A stretch of DNA of 64,000 nucleotides from CAWFKW01 sp963816535. Its GTDB lineage: Bacteria > Bacteroidota > Ignavibacteria > Tepidaquicellales > OLB5. How positions within the stretch are numbered: the first letter of the stretch is position 1; each line of letters opens with the position of its first letter. The notes beneath the pieces are model-generated. The model made no database searches. It had not been told where the DNA came from and was given only the letters and a program-made list of their open reading frames with translations. The position numbers and the translations under genes are program-made. Positions 15,491-24,008 of the stretch are shown here, piece by piece. The stretch lies in NCBI GenBank assembly GCA_963816535.1, contig CAWFKW010000003.1, forward strand, positions 1,550,001-1,614,000, in the 5' to 3' direction.

Positions 15491-17173
15491 TTACAGCTTT
15501 GCTTCGACGTAATAGGCTGCGCCATTTCTTACGCCGATAAAATCTATCAAATTTGATTTTTCGTCGATTCGGAAGCCGGAAACGTTCTCATAATAAGGGC
15601 CGGCTTCTTTCCCGTCAATATACAAATGCCCTTTAAGGGAGACCTGGTCTTTATCCCCATAATGGTATCCTATAAAAACCGTTTTGCCGTTGCACAGGCC
15701 GGTATAATCCACTTCGTCCATCTCTCCGGATTTGCCTTTGGACCAGTAAACGTACTGTTTATACTCGCTCGTTTTTTTATTCTTCAGGACGGAACCGTAG
15801 AAAATGTACGCCCCTGTTGAATCGGTCTTGATCGGCGGGTCCGCGGTTTCATCCCCTCCCGAAATAGTAACAAAGGGGCCATTCTTTTTATCGCCGATAA
15901 AAACATATACTTTATCAGTTTCATCGGGAGTATTATTACCGGGATTGGAGCCAACATAATATAAAGTTCCGTCTTTAAACAGGCGGTAATACAAGATACT
16001 GCTGAAGGGATCGCTTATACTTTTTTCGCCTTTCACAACGAACTGTTTATCGCCCTTTGTTTCTATGAATACCGGCGTTTCGCCGTCGAATGATAAGTTG
16101 AAAACGTTATCATACTTTGGAGATTCTTTGCCGTTCACTACTATGAAAGATTCAGTATTACCGGAAGGGAGATAATCAGAACCAATAAAAGCCGTCTTGC
16201 CGGAGGGCGTAAACTGAATATCCGAAACGCCGCCGCTGTAGCTTTTGCTCACGGCGCCCGGGCCGCAAACAACCTGCATAGCTGTAACCGAAGCTGAAAT
16301 ATTCTGCGAGCCTATATAATACGGGGCGGAGCTGTTATCAAAAACAAACGGCCCGTAAATAGCGCTGAACTTCCCGTACTCTTTATCTCCCTGCACAACA
16401 AACTGTTTCACGGGATGGTCATAATCATTCAGGCTTCCTTCGTCGGTTGCAACGTAAACGAATGTTCCGTTCTTATCAAATGCAGTATTGTACGGATCTA
16501 TATCCGAGTAAGTTTTTTGCTCTACGCCGTCTATCACCACAAAACGTTTTCCGTCAAGGATAGCGCCATAATAGTATTTCCCGCCGGGAGTAAACCCCGG
16601 ATACGGGGGCGGATCATCTTCTATCCCGGTAACTTCGGGTTTCCAATACATATAGAATATTGTATCATAACCCTTCCCTTTCGTAATATTCCCGGATGCA
16701 AGGTTAAGCATAGCGAAGTATTCTTTTTTGTTTTCCCGCATTTTAAAATACAGGGTTCCGTTCTGCTCTGTCCAGTTATCGGTTAAACCGTCGCAGGTTA
16801 GTATCTGTTCGCCGTTTTTAAGGAGATAATAAGTGGAAACAGAATCTGAGATGATGAAATTATAAGCGGCGCAATAAACATTGCCCGAGTTATCAAAATA
16901 TGCGTTGTTCACATTCAGCCCGTTGTATTTAGCCGACTCGCCTTTGGGCGTAACCAGTGTGGCGCCTATGAAAGTTGTATCAACTTTCTCATAAGCATAA
17001 GCGCCGGTCTTTTTATCGTACTTAACATAATACGCGTTAGGGACCACGCCGTCAGGAAACCTAACCAGCTCTTTTTCGGAAACATTTTGAGCGGCTGAAA
17101 CTGCCGTAAAAGCAGTCAAAAACATTAAAAACAGAGCGTTTTTTATATATTTTTTATAGTTTTTCATTTTCAT
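15491..17173 (-). CDS. Secreted propeller-like repeat protein (copy 1 of a tandem pair)
   Basis: 560 aa, signal peptide ending near AVSAAQN (about residue 28). Shares order and spacing of all repeat units with the downstream paralogue: NVSEKELVRFPDG start, KYDKKTGAYAYEKVDTT, GNVYCAAYN, FVVQGDKEYGKF, SFIVVNGKESPKYDNV. Distance to the paralogue is 46 nt, so one transcript is likely. A second in-frame Met at residue 3 is an equally possible start. Function unknown. Confidence 0.75.
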   Translation of the reverse strand: MKMKNYKKYIKNALFLMFLTAFTAVSAAQNVSEKELVRFPDGVVPNAYYVKYDKKTGAYAYEKVDTTFIGATLVTPKGESAKYNGLNVNNAYFDNSGNVYCAAYNFIISDSVSTYYLLKNGEQILTCDGLTDNWTEQNGTLYFKMRENKKEYFAMLNLASGNITKGKGYDTIFYMYWKPEVTGIEDDPPPYPGFTPGGKYYYGAILDGKRFVVIDGVEQKTYSDIDPYNTAFDKNGTFVYVATDEGSLNDYDHPVKQFVVQGDKEYGKFSAIYGPFVFDNSSAPYYIGSQNISASVTAMQVVCGPGAVSKSYSGGVSDIQFTPSGKTAFIGSDYLPSGNTESFIVVNGKESPKYDNVFNLSFDGETPVFIETKGDKQFVVKGEKSISDPFSSILYYRLFKDGTLYYVGSNPGNNTPDETDKVYVFIGDKKNGPFVTISGGDETADPPIKTDSTGAYIFYGSVLKNKKTSEYKQYVYWSKGKSGEMDEVDYTGLCNGKTVFIGYHYGDKDQVSLKGHLYIDGKEAGPYYENVSGFRIDEKSNLIDFIGVRNGAAYYVEAKL

Positions 17174-17568
17174 TCACACTAAAATATATGAAAAATTCTA
17201 TATGCACAAAGAAATATTTTTCCGTTTGTTTCAGATTTGGAATGTGTTAATAAGAATCAAATAAGCAATTATAAACTCTTTCTTTATGAGGTATTGTTGA
17301 AAACCAGCTCAAATAAAGAAAGATATTTTGACTGAATGTTTTGTATTATGAGAAGAAAAAAAGTCTTTGGGTCTTCTTTCGGCGGCGATATCCCTCTAAA
17401 AGGCGTGCAGGCGCCACGCAAGAGCAAAAGCAAAAGCGGGAAAGATATATTAGTGTACAGCCCCAATAGCGCATTCCCTCCCAAAGAAGATGGAAACAAA
17501 AAACAACATATCTTTTAATCAGCTTTATTTCGCCCTCCCCTTCGCGGAGGGAAGGCGTGGGATTAATA
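17174..17568. other. Intergenic region with palindromic repeats
   Basis: No convincing gene. A 60-residue open frame on the plus strand (17336-17518) lacks an RBS and its centre is repeat-like (GCGTG...CACGC, CCCTCCC). A palindrome at about 17531-17557 (CGCCCTCC...GGAGGGAAGGCG) belongs to the CCCTCCCC family also seen near 26240, 28090 and 50020. Confidence 0.5.
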
Positions 17569-18834
17569 TCACACCAAAGTAATTTTAGTAATCTCCGGCG
17601 GGCAGTTTATGCGGATAGGTAGGCCCACGCAGCCTATGCCGCGCGATACATACATATTTACCCTGCCAATTTTGTAGAGTCCTTCTATGTATTTGCTGAC
17701 AAGCGAGGCGAATGATATATTCACCTTGTCAAATTTGAATGGAACAACCTGTCCGCCGTGCGTGTGGCCGGAGAGAACAAGGTCAACATCTCTTTGTGCA
17801 ATATTGTCAAACCCATAAGGTTTATGGCAGAGAAGGATCTTCGGGGAATTTTTATACGTCGCTTCGTTTTGATTGAGACCCGCAGAAACATCATCAAAGT
17901 ATTTCAGCACAATGTTGTCCATTGATGTCCCGGAGCTCCTAGTATCTTCAAGGCCCACAATAAAGAGGTCATGCCCCTTAATATTTATCTTCCTATGGTC
18001 ATTACGCAGCACCTGGATCGGACTTTCGCCGTTCAATACATCAGCTACCATATCAGGGTTCTGGAAATAATCGTGATTGCCAAGCGAGCCGTAAACGCCG
18101 TATCTTGCATGCAGGCCGCGGAACGCGGCAGCTACAGATTTAGAGTCTTCGCTTAGCGAGTTCACAAAATCGCCGGGAATAATTATCAGATCGGAATGCA
18201 GGTCGTTAACGACATCAGAATAGCCCCGCATTTCTTTTTCATTCATATACTCGCCGGCATGGATATCGCTGAACAAAGTTATTGTAAGTCCTTTGAGTTC
18301 TGCGGGGAGGTTTTCTATTTTGATATCTTTGTAATCTATTTGGTATGCGTCGCGTTTTAATACGCCGTATGCCGCGCCTGCGAACGCATAAGTTGAGACC
18401 GCAAATGTAGCGTATTTAACGAACTGCCTTCTGGAGAGGTCGACTTTCTGAACGGTTTTTCTTTCCCTTAAACGCTTAATTTTTTCCCGCATAGGTTTAA
18501 ATATCTTCAGGATCCAAACCGGGATTTTGAACGGAAGCTTGATCAGTTTTCCGATAAGCAGCCACTGCAGGATAACGAAGGTCGCGCCGACCCAAACATA
18601 GAACGGGTTTAAAGCAATAGTCCTGAACCAATTAGGTGGATTAAAATGCCCGCCATATATTATTGCTATTAGCGCAAACGGCACATTAATTATAAGGAAT
18701 GGAACTGCCGCCCACCAGCGAATGGAGGGTTTGTAGAACTTGGTTGTTTTCAGGTACTTGACAAACTGTAGATATATAAACGTTTGAAAACCAATGAAAA
18801 TAGCAAGAAACAGAAATATTCTCGGTCCCGGCAT
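17569..18834 (-). CDS. Membrane-anchored metallophosphoesterase with internal twin-arginine motif
   Basis: 421 aa. Residues 1-100 hold three to four membrane helices. A basic linker follows, and then a twin-arginine motif (SRRQFVK, Arg135-Arg136) directly before a hydrophobic stretch (ATFAVSTYAFAGAAYG). The C-terminal calcineurin-like domain has every metal-binding block: TLFSDIHAG, IIPGDFVN, GSLGNHDYF, LLCHKPYGF and LSGHTHGGQ. It resembles YkuE/YaeI-type phosphoesterases, some of which are Tat substrates acting on lipid or wall phosphates. Substrate unknown. The Tat motif lies far from the N-terminus, after other membrane helices, which is unusual for a Tat signal. Confidence 0.88.
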   Translation of the reverse strand: MPGPRIFLFLAIFIGFQTFIYLQFVKYLKTTKFYKPSIRWWAAVPFLIINVPFALIAIIYGGHFNPPNWFRTIALNPFYVWVGATFVILQWLLIGKLIKLPFKIPVWILKIFKPMREKIKRLRERKTVQKVDLSRRQFVKYATFAVSTYAFAGAAYGVLKRDAYQIDYKDIKIENLPAELKGLTITLFSDIHAGEYMNEKEMRGYSDVVNDLHSDLIIIPGDFVNSLSEDSKSVAAAFRGLHARYGVYGSLGNHDYFQNPDMVADVLNGESPIQVLRNDHRKINIKGHDLFIVGLEDTRSSGTSMDNIVLKYFDDVSAGLNQNEATYKNSPKILLCHKPYGFDNIAQRDVDLVLSGHTHGGQVVPFKFDKVNISFASLVSKYIEGLYKIGRVNMYVSRGIGCVGLPIRINCPPEITKITLV

Positions 18835-18877
18835 TATTAAGTTACTTTTGTCCCCTTCGTCTATTAATTATAACCGC

Positions 18878-19564
18878 TTAAATCAGAAACGATTTAGTTA
18901 TATAAAACGTTTCAAACAATTTTTCGATTTTTTCGGAAATAATAAATTCAAATCCCTGTTCCCTGAACATACCTTCAAGCGCCTGCAGTTCCATATCGGT
19001 AGAAACAATAAAATATACCGAGCCTACGGGCGCGAGAAAATTCTTTGAGTCTCTTATAAACGCTTTTATTACCTCATAATTTTCGCCGCCTTTAAATCCG
19101 CGTTCGAAGTTATTTTTGGGAACGCCTTTAAAATACGGAGGATTGAAGAAAATGAAATCGTATTTCTTTTGAAAAGCTGGAGGGAGGCTATCGAACAGAT
19201 CGTTTTCGATTGCTTCAATCTTTTTTCCGAAACCGTTTACAAGCGCGTTTTGCGCCGCTGCTTTGGCGCTCATAGGATTAATATCTACAGCGAAACATTT
19301 AGCGCCCTTTGATGCGGCAAACACGCTGATGATACCGGAGCCGCAGCCCATATCCAGGATATTCTTACCGCATAAGTCCAGCGTTTGAATAAAATTCGCA
19401 AACACCTCGCTTGAGTAATACTCAACGGGATTAAAAACTGTCGGCGGCACGGTAAATTTAAACGGTCCGATCTTTTCAAAAGCGGTTTCCGTGTTTTTCC
19501 GCTTTAAAAAAAGATTGTAATACAGCAGAAAATATATTTTGCGTATGAATTTTTTCATTCCCAC
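18878..19564 (-). CDS. Class I SAM-dependent methyltransferase (HemK/RsmC-like)
   Basis: 228 aa. Motif I ILDMGCGSGIISVFAAS (about residues 68-84), acidic AVDINPMSA, and the NPPYF motif (about 137-141) which in HemK/PrmC, RsmC and TrmN6 relatives contacts the target nitrogen of an amide or base. So the substrate is probably a protein glutamine, rRNA or tRNA. The N-terminal 40 residues are hydrophobic and basic (IRKIYFLLYYNLFLKRK) and may touch the membrane or RNA. It lies 43 nt upstream of the phosphoesterase on the same strand. Confidence 0.82.
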   Translation of the reverse strand: MGMKKFIRKIYFLLYYNLFLKRKNTETAFEKIGPFKFTVPPTVFNPVEYYSSEVFANFIQTLDLCGKNILDMGCGSGIISVFAASKGAKCFAVDINPMSAKAAAQNALVNGFGKKIEAIENDLFDSLPPAFQKKYDFIFFNPPYFKGVPKNNFERGFKGGENYEVIKAFIRDSKNFLAPVGSVYFIVSTDMELQALEGMFREQGFEFIISEKIEKLFETFYITKSFLI

Positions 19565-19961
19565 GGCGCAAAATAACCGATAGGAACCATAAAAAACACC
19601 GAAAATTCAGGGGGTTAAAACGCGAAAGATTTTAAGGGGGTCCTGGCTAACGACTGGCGGTCAGGTCAGGAATGCCTGTCGGAACGTAAATGAATAATGA
19701 AAAAACAAACCCCCGTCTAAATTATTTTCAAAACTACTCCTTACTTTCAATTGTAATACTTCAAAAAGGCTTAAAACTCATCCCCCTTTAAAAGAGAAAA
19801 GGGGGATTAAAAAATATTGTGCGACTCCTACGGAGTCGTACGCCGCGCCAAACCGCAGGCATGGTTTATAGAAATATCTGTCTACAAACATTCGACCCCT
19901 ATCGGGGTCGAACCTGAATTTTGTCAATTGAGAATCAGCAATGGCTCGACTGGACAAGAAA
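19565..19961. other. Intergenic region made of short palindromes
   Basis: No gene. Recognisable pieces: a degenerate copy of the TCAGGTCAGGAA repeat (about 19658-19684), a CGACTCC-tac-GGAGTCG-type hairpin (about 19822-19838) and TTCGACCCC-tat-CGGGGTCGAA (about 19887-19911). They look like remnants of several dispersed repeat families. Confidence 0.55.
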
Positions 19962-20582
19962 TTACAGCCGATTAAACTTTAATCCGGTCTTAAATTCAAA
20001 CGAAATGCTTTTATAATTATAATAGTTATCCAAAAGATTCCCATAGTGGCCTATTGAGGTTGTGAAATCCGGAGAAAGCGAAGCTTCTAAAATAATCGAG
20101 CTCTTTTTAGTAAGATTTACCTCACAGCCCAAAGAAAAGGTTATGCCAAAACTTACCGGATTGATGCCTGAATAAAAGCCCTGCTCGGTCGCTTTGTCTT
20201 TTGCGTTTAACACAAAATCGATTCTTGGTCCGCCTGAAATATATGGCTGAACGGATGGAAACGGCATATATATTTTTGCGCTTAAGGGGATTGATATTAC
20301 ATTTATAGTTGAGTTGTCAGATCTTCCCCAACTATCGCCTTTTTGTTCAAAATTTATTTCTAACGTTGTACTAAAAATTTTATAACTGAAGAAATCGCCA
20401 AAAACTCCAATGACAGCGCCGGTTGTGTTATTTGTAAACTCGTAAGATGTTTCATATGTTCTTTTTTCTGATAAATGCGCTAAAGCGAGGCCGCCTTTAA
20501 TCCCGTATCCTGCAAAAACCTGGGAATAACAAACGATATTCATGGTTAAGAAGAAAAGAATAAACGCAATTATGGTTTTCAT
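19962..20582 (-). CDS. PorT-like outer-membrane beta-barrel protein
   Basis: 206 aa from ATG 20582; an upstream in-frame ATG would add 15 polar residues before a complete signal peptide (MKTIIAFILFFLTMNIVCYS), so 20582 is preferred. The mature chain starts GYGIKGGLALAHL, the usual opening of the OMP_b-brl_2 (PorT) family, and runs as eight to ten amphipathic strands to a final FEFKTGLKFNRL. It is related to the neighbours at 20712 and 28972. No function beyond an outer-membrane barrel can be given. Confidence 0.82.
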   Translation of the reverse strand: MKTIIAFILFFLTMNIVCYSQVFAGYGIKGGLALAHLSEKRTYETSYEFTNNTTGAVIGVFGDFFSYKIFSTTLEINFEQKGDSWGRSDNSTINVISIPLSAKIYMPFPSVQPYISGGPRIDFVLNAKDKATEQGFYSGINPVSFGITFSLGCEVNLTKKSSIILEASLSPDFTTSIGHYGNLLDNYYNYKSISFEFKTGLKFNRL

Positions 20583-20602
20583 TATTTTAAAAGTTAATAG
20601 TT

Positions 20603-20705
20603 GTGTCAGGTGTTTTTCACCTGACACGTCAGACGCAGTCTGACATAAAGAATTTAAATATCGAATCCTTCGGATTCCTGTCAGGTCAGGAAGACCTGAC
20701 AGGAC
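20603..20705. repeat. Composite repeat of four perfect hairpins
   Basis: Four consecutive stems without mismatches: GTGTCAGGTG/CACCTGACAC (20603-20627), GTCAGAC/GTCTGAC (20628-20644), GAATCC/GGATTC (20663-20677), and CCTGTCAGGTC/GACCTGACAGG (20677-20703). The part from 20641 recurs at 21647-21729. On the minus strand both copies begin about 10 nt after a stop codon. Confidence 0.7.
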
Positions 20706-20711
20706 GTAAGG

Positions 20712-21389
20712 CTATTTTTTATCTTTTCCTAAATTGAAACTTAAGCCAACAAGCAGTTCAAACGAACTATTTTTGTAGTAATCGCGGTCATTACCAACAA
20801 ATTCAGGCGTTTTGCCGGCGCTTGTCAAATCCCTGCCGTATCTCAGTTCGAGGCTTATCACACTGCGTATAGAAACTTGTTTTTCCATTCCAATGCCGGT
20901 AACAAATCCGAATGTGTTTATATTCATATCCGGTTTATCGTTGGCGTTGCTGCCAATAAAAATTGTTTTGTCATAATTCAGCAAAGTCTCGAGGCGCGGG
21001 CCAATGAATAAATAAAGCGAGGCAAACTGATTATGAAATTTCACGGCGGGAAGGATATCTACAGAAAGATAATCAGCGAATGTTATTTGGGAACTTGGCA
21101 CAGCCCAGCTAAAACCGTAATTCATACTGCGTACAATATAGATAGCGTCCGCCAGAAGCATGAAGTCTTTGGATACATGAAGCGATGACGTAATGCCAAG
21201 ATCTAAACCAATTCTATTAAAGCCTGTAGAATGATTCGCGATGCTTTCGCCTGAAATGATATTTTCGTTAAAGTTCATGCCGCCTTTTACGCCAAGCGTA
21301 AATGAACTTTGAGAAAACGATACCTGTGAGGAAAATAATATAATGAAGATGAAAATTCGTAATCCGGAGGAAAAAAGCGTTTTAACCAT
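20712..21389 (-). CDS. PorT-like outer-membrane beta-barrel protein
   Basis: 225 aa. Signal peptide with cleavage near SFSQ (about residue 27), then SFTLGVKGGMNFNEN, the typical first strand and turn of the PorT/OMP_b-brl_2 family. Further strands end with SSFELLVGLSFNLGKDKK. Similar in length and plan to the gene at 19962, from which it is separated by the four-hairpin repeat. Likely an outer-membrane structural or adhesion protein; no specific role visible. Confidence 0.82.
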   Translation of the reverse strand: MVKTLFSSGLRIFIFIILFSSQVSFSQSSFTLGVKGGMNFNENIISGESIANHSTGFNRIGLDLGITSSLHVSKDFMLLADAIYIVRSMNYGFSWAVPSSQITFADYLSVDILPAVKFHNQFASLYLFIGPRLETLLNYDKTIFIGSNANDKPDMNINTFGFVTGIGMEKQVSIRSVISLELRYGRDLTSAGKTPEFVGNDRDYYKNSSFELLVGLSFNLGKDKK

Positions 21390-21742
21390 GTTTTAAGCCT
21401 CAATAAATACAGCATTAAAGGATTGATCTTAATTAACATTCAAAAATTCCCGGTTTTTATTTGCGATGCAATGCAAAAATTGAATATATGCAAACGTCAT
21501 CGAAGCGTAAATTATTAAACTCATACAGTCCCAAACCGAGACAGATTAAGTAATGCAATAGGTGGTAGACACCCCTCTGTATCTCCCCCTGTTAGGCCTG
21601 CCTGCTGCAGGCAGGGGGAGATGATGTACTATTTTAGACGAAATTTGACATAAAACATTTAAATATCGAATCCTCCGGATTCCGGTCCTGCCTAACGGCG
21701 GCTGTCAGGTCAGGAAGACCTGACAGGACTTAAAGCGCTCTT
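21390..21742. other. Intergenic region with a GCCTGCCTGC palindrome and a second copy of the hairpin repeat
   Basis: No gene. CCTGCCTGC-tgcag-GCAGG lies at about 21598-21615. The interval 21647-21729 repeats the element at 20641-20705 (TGACATAAA..., GAATCC-tcc-GGATTC, CTGTCAGGTC-aggaa-GACCTGACAG) with about 18 extra GC-rich bases inserted between the last two hairpins. Confidence 0.65.
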
Positions 21743-22990
21743 TTAAACTACGCCCAATTTATTTTCTGAATAACTATAACCTTTGGTTAAAATAATCTTA
21801 AAAATTAACAGTAAAATTATAGCGCTATAGAGCTTCGGGTATGCCAGCAGGTAAACAGGGAAGGCGGAATTTTGAAGCGACTTATAACCCAGCGGGGCCG
21901 CAAGGCAAATTAGGCAAATTGCAAAAAATGCAAATTCAGTTTTTAAGATTCTAAAATTATTGTAAAAGAATTTTCCCAACAGGAATATTAACGGAATGAG
22001 CAGAACATAATGGTATTCCTCCGCGACCGGGGCAAGGATTAAGTTTAAAGAAATAGCGGCTAAATATAGTGGAACTAAATTTTCTTTGCGGTTCTTAAAT
22101 AAAATGAAAACTAAAAATATTAAACTTATAACCAGCATCAGAAAGCTGACTATATTATGATTTACGTTGAGGACAGAATTGGGATTATATCCCGGATCAT
22201 ATATAAAAATATGCCTGATGAATCCGTTAATAGTCTGATAAGCGACATTGGAAGAAGAATTATCAAAACCAACTCCCAAAAATACTTTTTGATAATATAT
22301 GCCCCATGTTTCAAAGTGTATAAACGGAAGAGTGATCAAAATTACGGCAATTACGCAGACAACTACTATCAAAAACTCTTTCCATTTTTTAAAAACAAGT
22401 AAAAATAATAACGGGATAAAGCCGTAACCTTTCGCCAGAATAATTAAAGCTAACGGTATAGATGTAAGCCACACAATACTATTCTTTAAACCATAAATAC
22501 TTAATGAAAACAGAAGGAGTATTAAAATATACGCCTGACCTAAAGCTATATTGTAATAGACCGGGTAGAAAACAAAAGGAATACTCAATAGCAGGTACCC
22601 AAGAGTATTGTTGTAATTTACTTCAAAAACTTTCATTAGTAAAAACACCGATATGAATAAGAATATTACAAGCAAAGCTGTCCATGCTTCCCTGGCTGCC
22701 TGCGGATTTAACCAGGCAATAGGCAAAAATAAGAAAGAACTAGTCGGGATGTTCGCCATATCGCGAATATTTTCTATGCCATACTCCTTAATTTTATTAT
22801 TGAAGTAAGTGGTGTCATATACTCTGCTTACGTCTTTTTCCGCTAACAGTATTTTGGAAAAAGTATAATATGATGCAAAGCCATAAGTTACCACAGGAGC
22901 TTTCGCGGCTGAATACCCAATGAAAGCAATAATGAAGAATAATGGAATTAGTATCAGTGCTTTGTTCTTCAAGCTATCAGAACTTATCAT
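21743..22990 (-). CDS. GT87/DUF2029-like integral membrane glycosyltransferase
   Basis: 415 aa with about ten membrane helices. The first periplasmic loop after helix 1 (SAAKAPVVTYGFASYYTFSK followed by DVSRVYDTTYFNNKIKEYG) and the later NIPTSSFLFLPIAWLNPQAAREAW match the DUF2029/GT87 mannosyltransferase family, GT-C-fold enzymes that use polyprenyl-phosphate sugars on the outer face of the inner membrane. It overlaps the radical SAM gene upstream by 14 nt, so both are in one operon with the GT-C-like protein at 24009. Confidence 0.75.
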   Translation of the reverse strand: MISSDSLKNKALILIPLFFIIAFIGYSAAKAPVVTYGFASYYTFSKILLAEKDVSRVYDTTYFNNKIKEYGIENIRDMANIPTSSFLFLPIAWLNPQAAREAWTALLVIFLFISVFLLMKVFEVNYNNTLGYLLLSIPFVFYPVYYNIALGQAYILILLLFSLSIYGLKNSIVWLTSIPLALIILAKGYGFIPLLFLLVFKKWKEFLIVVVCVIAVILITLPFIHFETWGIYYQKVFLGVGFDNSSSNVAYQTINGFIRHIFIYDPGYNPNSVLNVNHNIVSFLMLVISLIFLVFILFKNRKENLVPLYLAAISLNLILAPVAEEYHYVLLIPLIFLLGKFFYNNFRILKTEFAFFAICLICLAAPLGYKSLQNSAFPVYLLAYPKLYSAIILLLIFKIILTKGYSYSENKLGVV

Positions 22991-24008
22991 AAAGAGCTGC
23001 TTTTGAAGTTACTTTAAGCGTGCAAACACAGGTTTTGCATCTTTCCAGTTCGTAATTCTTAACTTTTACCCTGGTATCTTTAATCGATGCGATGTTAATC
23101 AATTCGCCGAGCGGAGTCTTCCTGATATTACCATACGATGGTAAAAAATAGCATGGGTGTACGTCGCCTGTTGAAGTAATTACAGCTGATATGTTCGGCG
23201 CGTTGCATGCGTTTACAGGATAATCAGATTTGCCGATGCATGCTTCAAAATAATCCACTAAGCGGAGAATCTTAGCGGGTGATTCTGATATAAATCCGCT
23301 TGAAAATTCATCAGCAAATTCTGTAAACATGCCGGTAACAATTTCTTTGAATTCTTTAACTTCATTTTCATCAAGCAAAATACTTTCAGCGCCGGAGACC
23401 GCGCCGCGAGTATCGCGCCCGAATGCATCGGAGGCAACATCAGCCGAAAGAAAAGAGACACGGTTTACGCCTAACGATTTGGCAAGCTTAACAATTTCTT
23501 TAATCTGCCTGAAATTACTCTTCTGCACAACCGAGCGGATAGATACCTGTCCCCGGTTGGGCAATGATGCAGCGGTCTGGATACCTTTCAGGATCTGGTC
23601 AAATGAATTTAAGCCTCTTATTCGATTATGTGTAGCCGCATTAGCGCCATCGATTGAAACAATTATCTCGCTGAAATATTTATAAAGATCCTTTACGCGT
23701 TTTTCAAGCAGAAGTCCATTTGTGAGAATTGATTGTTTCACTCCAAGCGAAGCAAATGTCCTGCAAATTTCGGGAAAATCCCTTCTTAACAGCGGCTCGC
23801 CGCCGGAATAGACTATATGGCGGAGTCCGAGTGAATTCAATTCCGCTGCAAGTTTTTTAATTTCATCCAGCGTAAGCTCGCCGGGCATAGGCGCCCGGTA
23901 TGAACAGGTTATGCATTTTAAGTTGCAGCCCTCGGTAACATATAGAATTACTATGGGCAGAGTGTGCGCGGTTGAGCTGACGGTATTTAGATATGCCCTG
24001 ACGTTCAT
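22977..24008 (-). CDS. Radical SAM/SPASM enzyme of the GT-C/GT87 operon
   Basis: 343 aa. The radical SAM cluster motif is Cys28-x3-Cys32-x2-Cys35 (EGCNLKCITCSYR), followed by YSGGEPLLR and SIDGANAATHNRIRG as in PqqE/MoaA-type enzymes. A Cys-rich C-terminal part (CIGK, NACN, HPCYF, CKTCVCTL) suggests a SPASM or twitch auxiliary iron-sulfur cluster. SPASM enzymes usually modify peptides, but some act on other substrates; no precursor peptide is visible nearby. It starts immediately after the stop of the GT-C-like gene and overlaps the GT87 gene, so its target may be a glycan or lipid intermediate. Confidence 0.87.
   Translation of the reverse strand: MNVRAYLNTVSSTAHTLPIVILYVTEGCNLKCITCSYRAPMPGELTLDEIKKLAAELNSLGLRHIVYSGGEPLLRRDFPEICRTFASLGVKQSILTNGLLLEKRVKDLYKYFSEIIVSIDGANAATHNRIRGLNSFDQILKGIQTAASLPNRGQVSIRSVVQKSNFRQIKEIVKLAKSLGVNRVSFLSADVASDAFGRDTRGAVSGAESILLDENEVKEFKEIVTGMFTEFADEFSSGFISESPAKILRLVDYFEACIGKSDYPVNACNAPNISAVITSTGDVHPCYFLPSYGNIRKTPLGELINIASIKDTRVKVKNYELERCKTCVCTLKVTSKAALYDKF

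Noticed and set aside
17336..17518. 60-residue plus-strand open frame
   Set aside because: Overlaps palindromic repeat sequence, lacks an RBS and has an unnatural composition.
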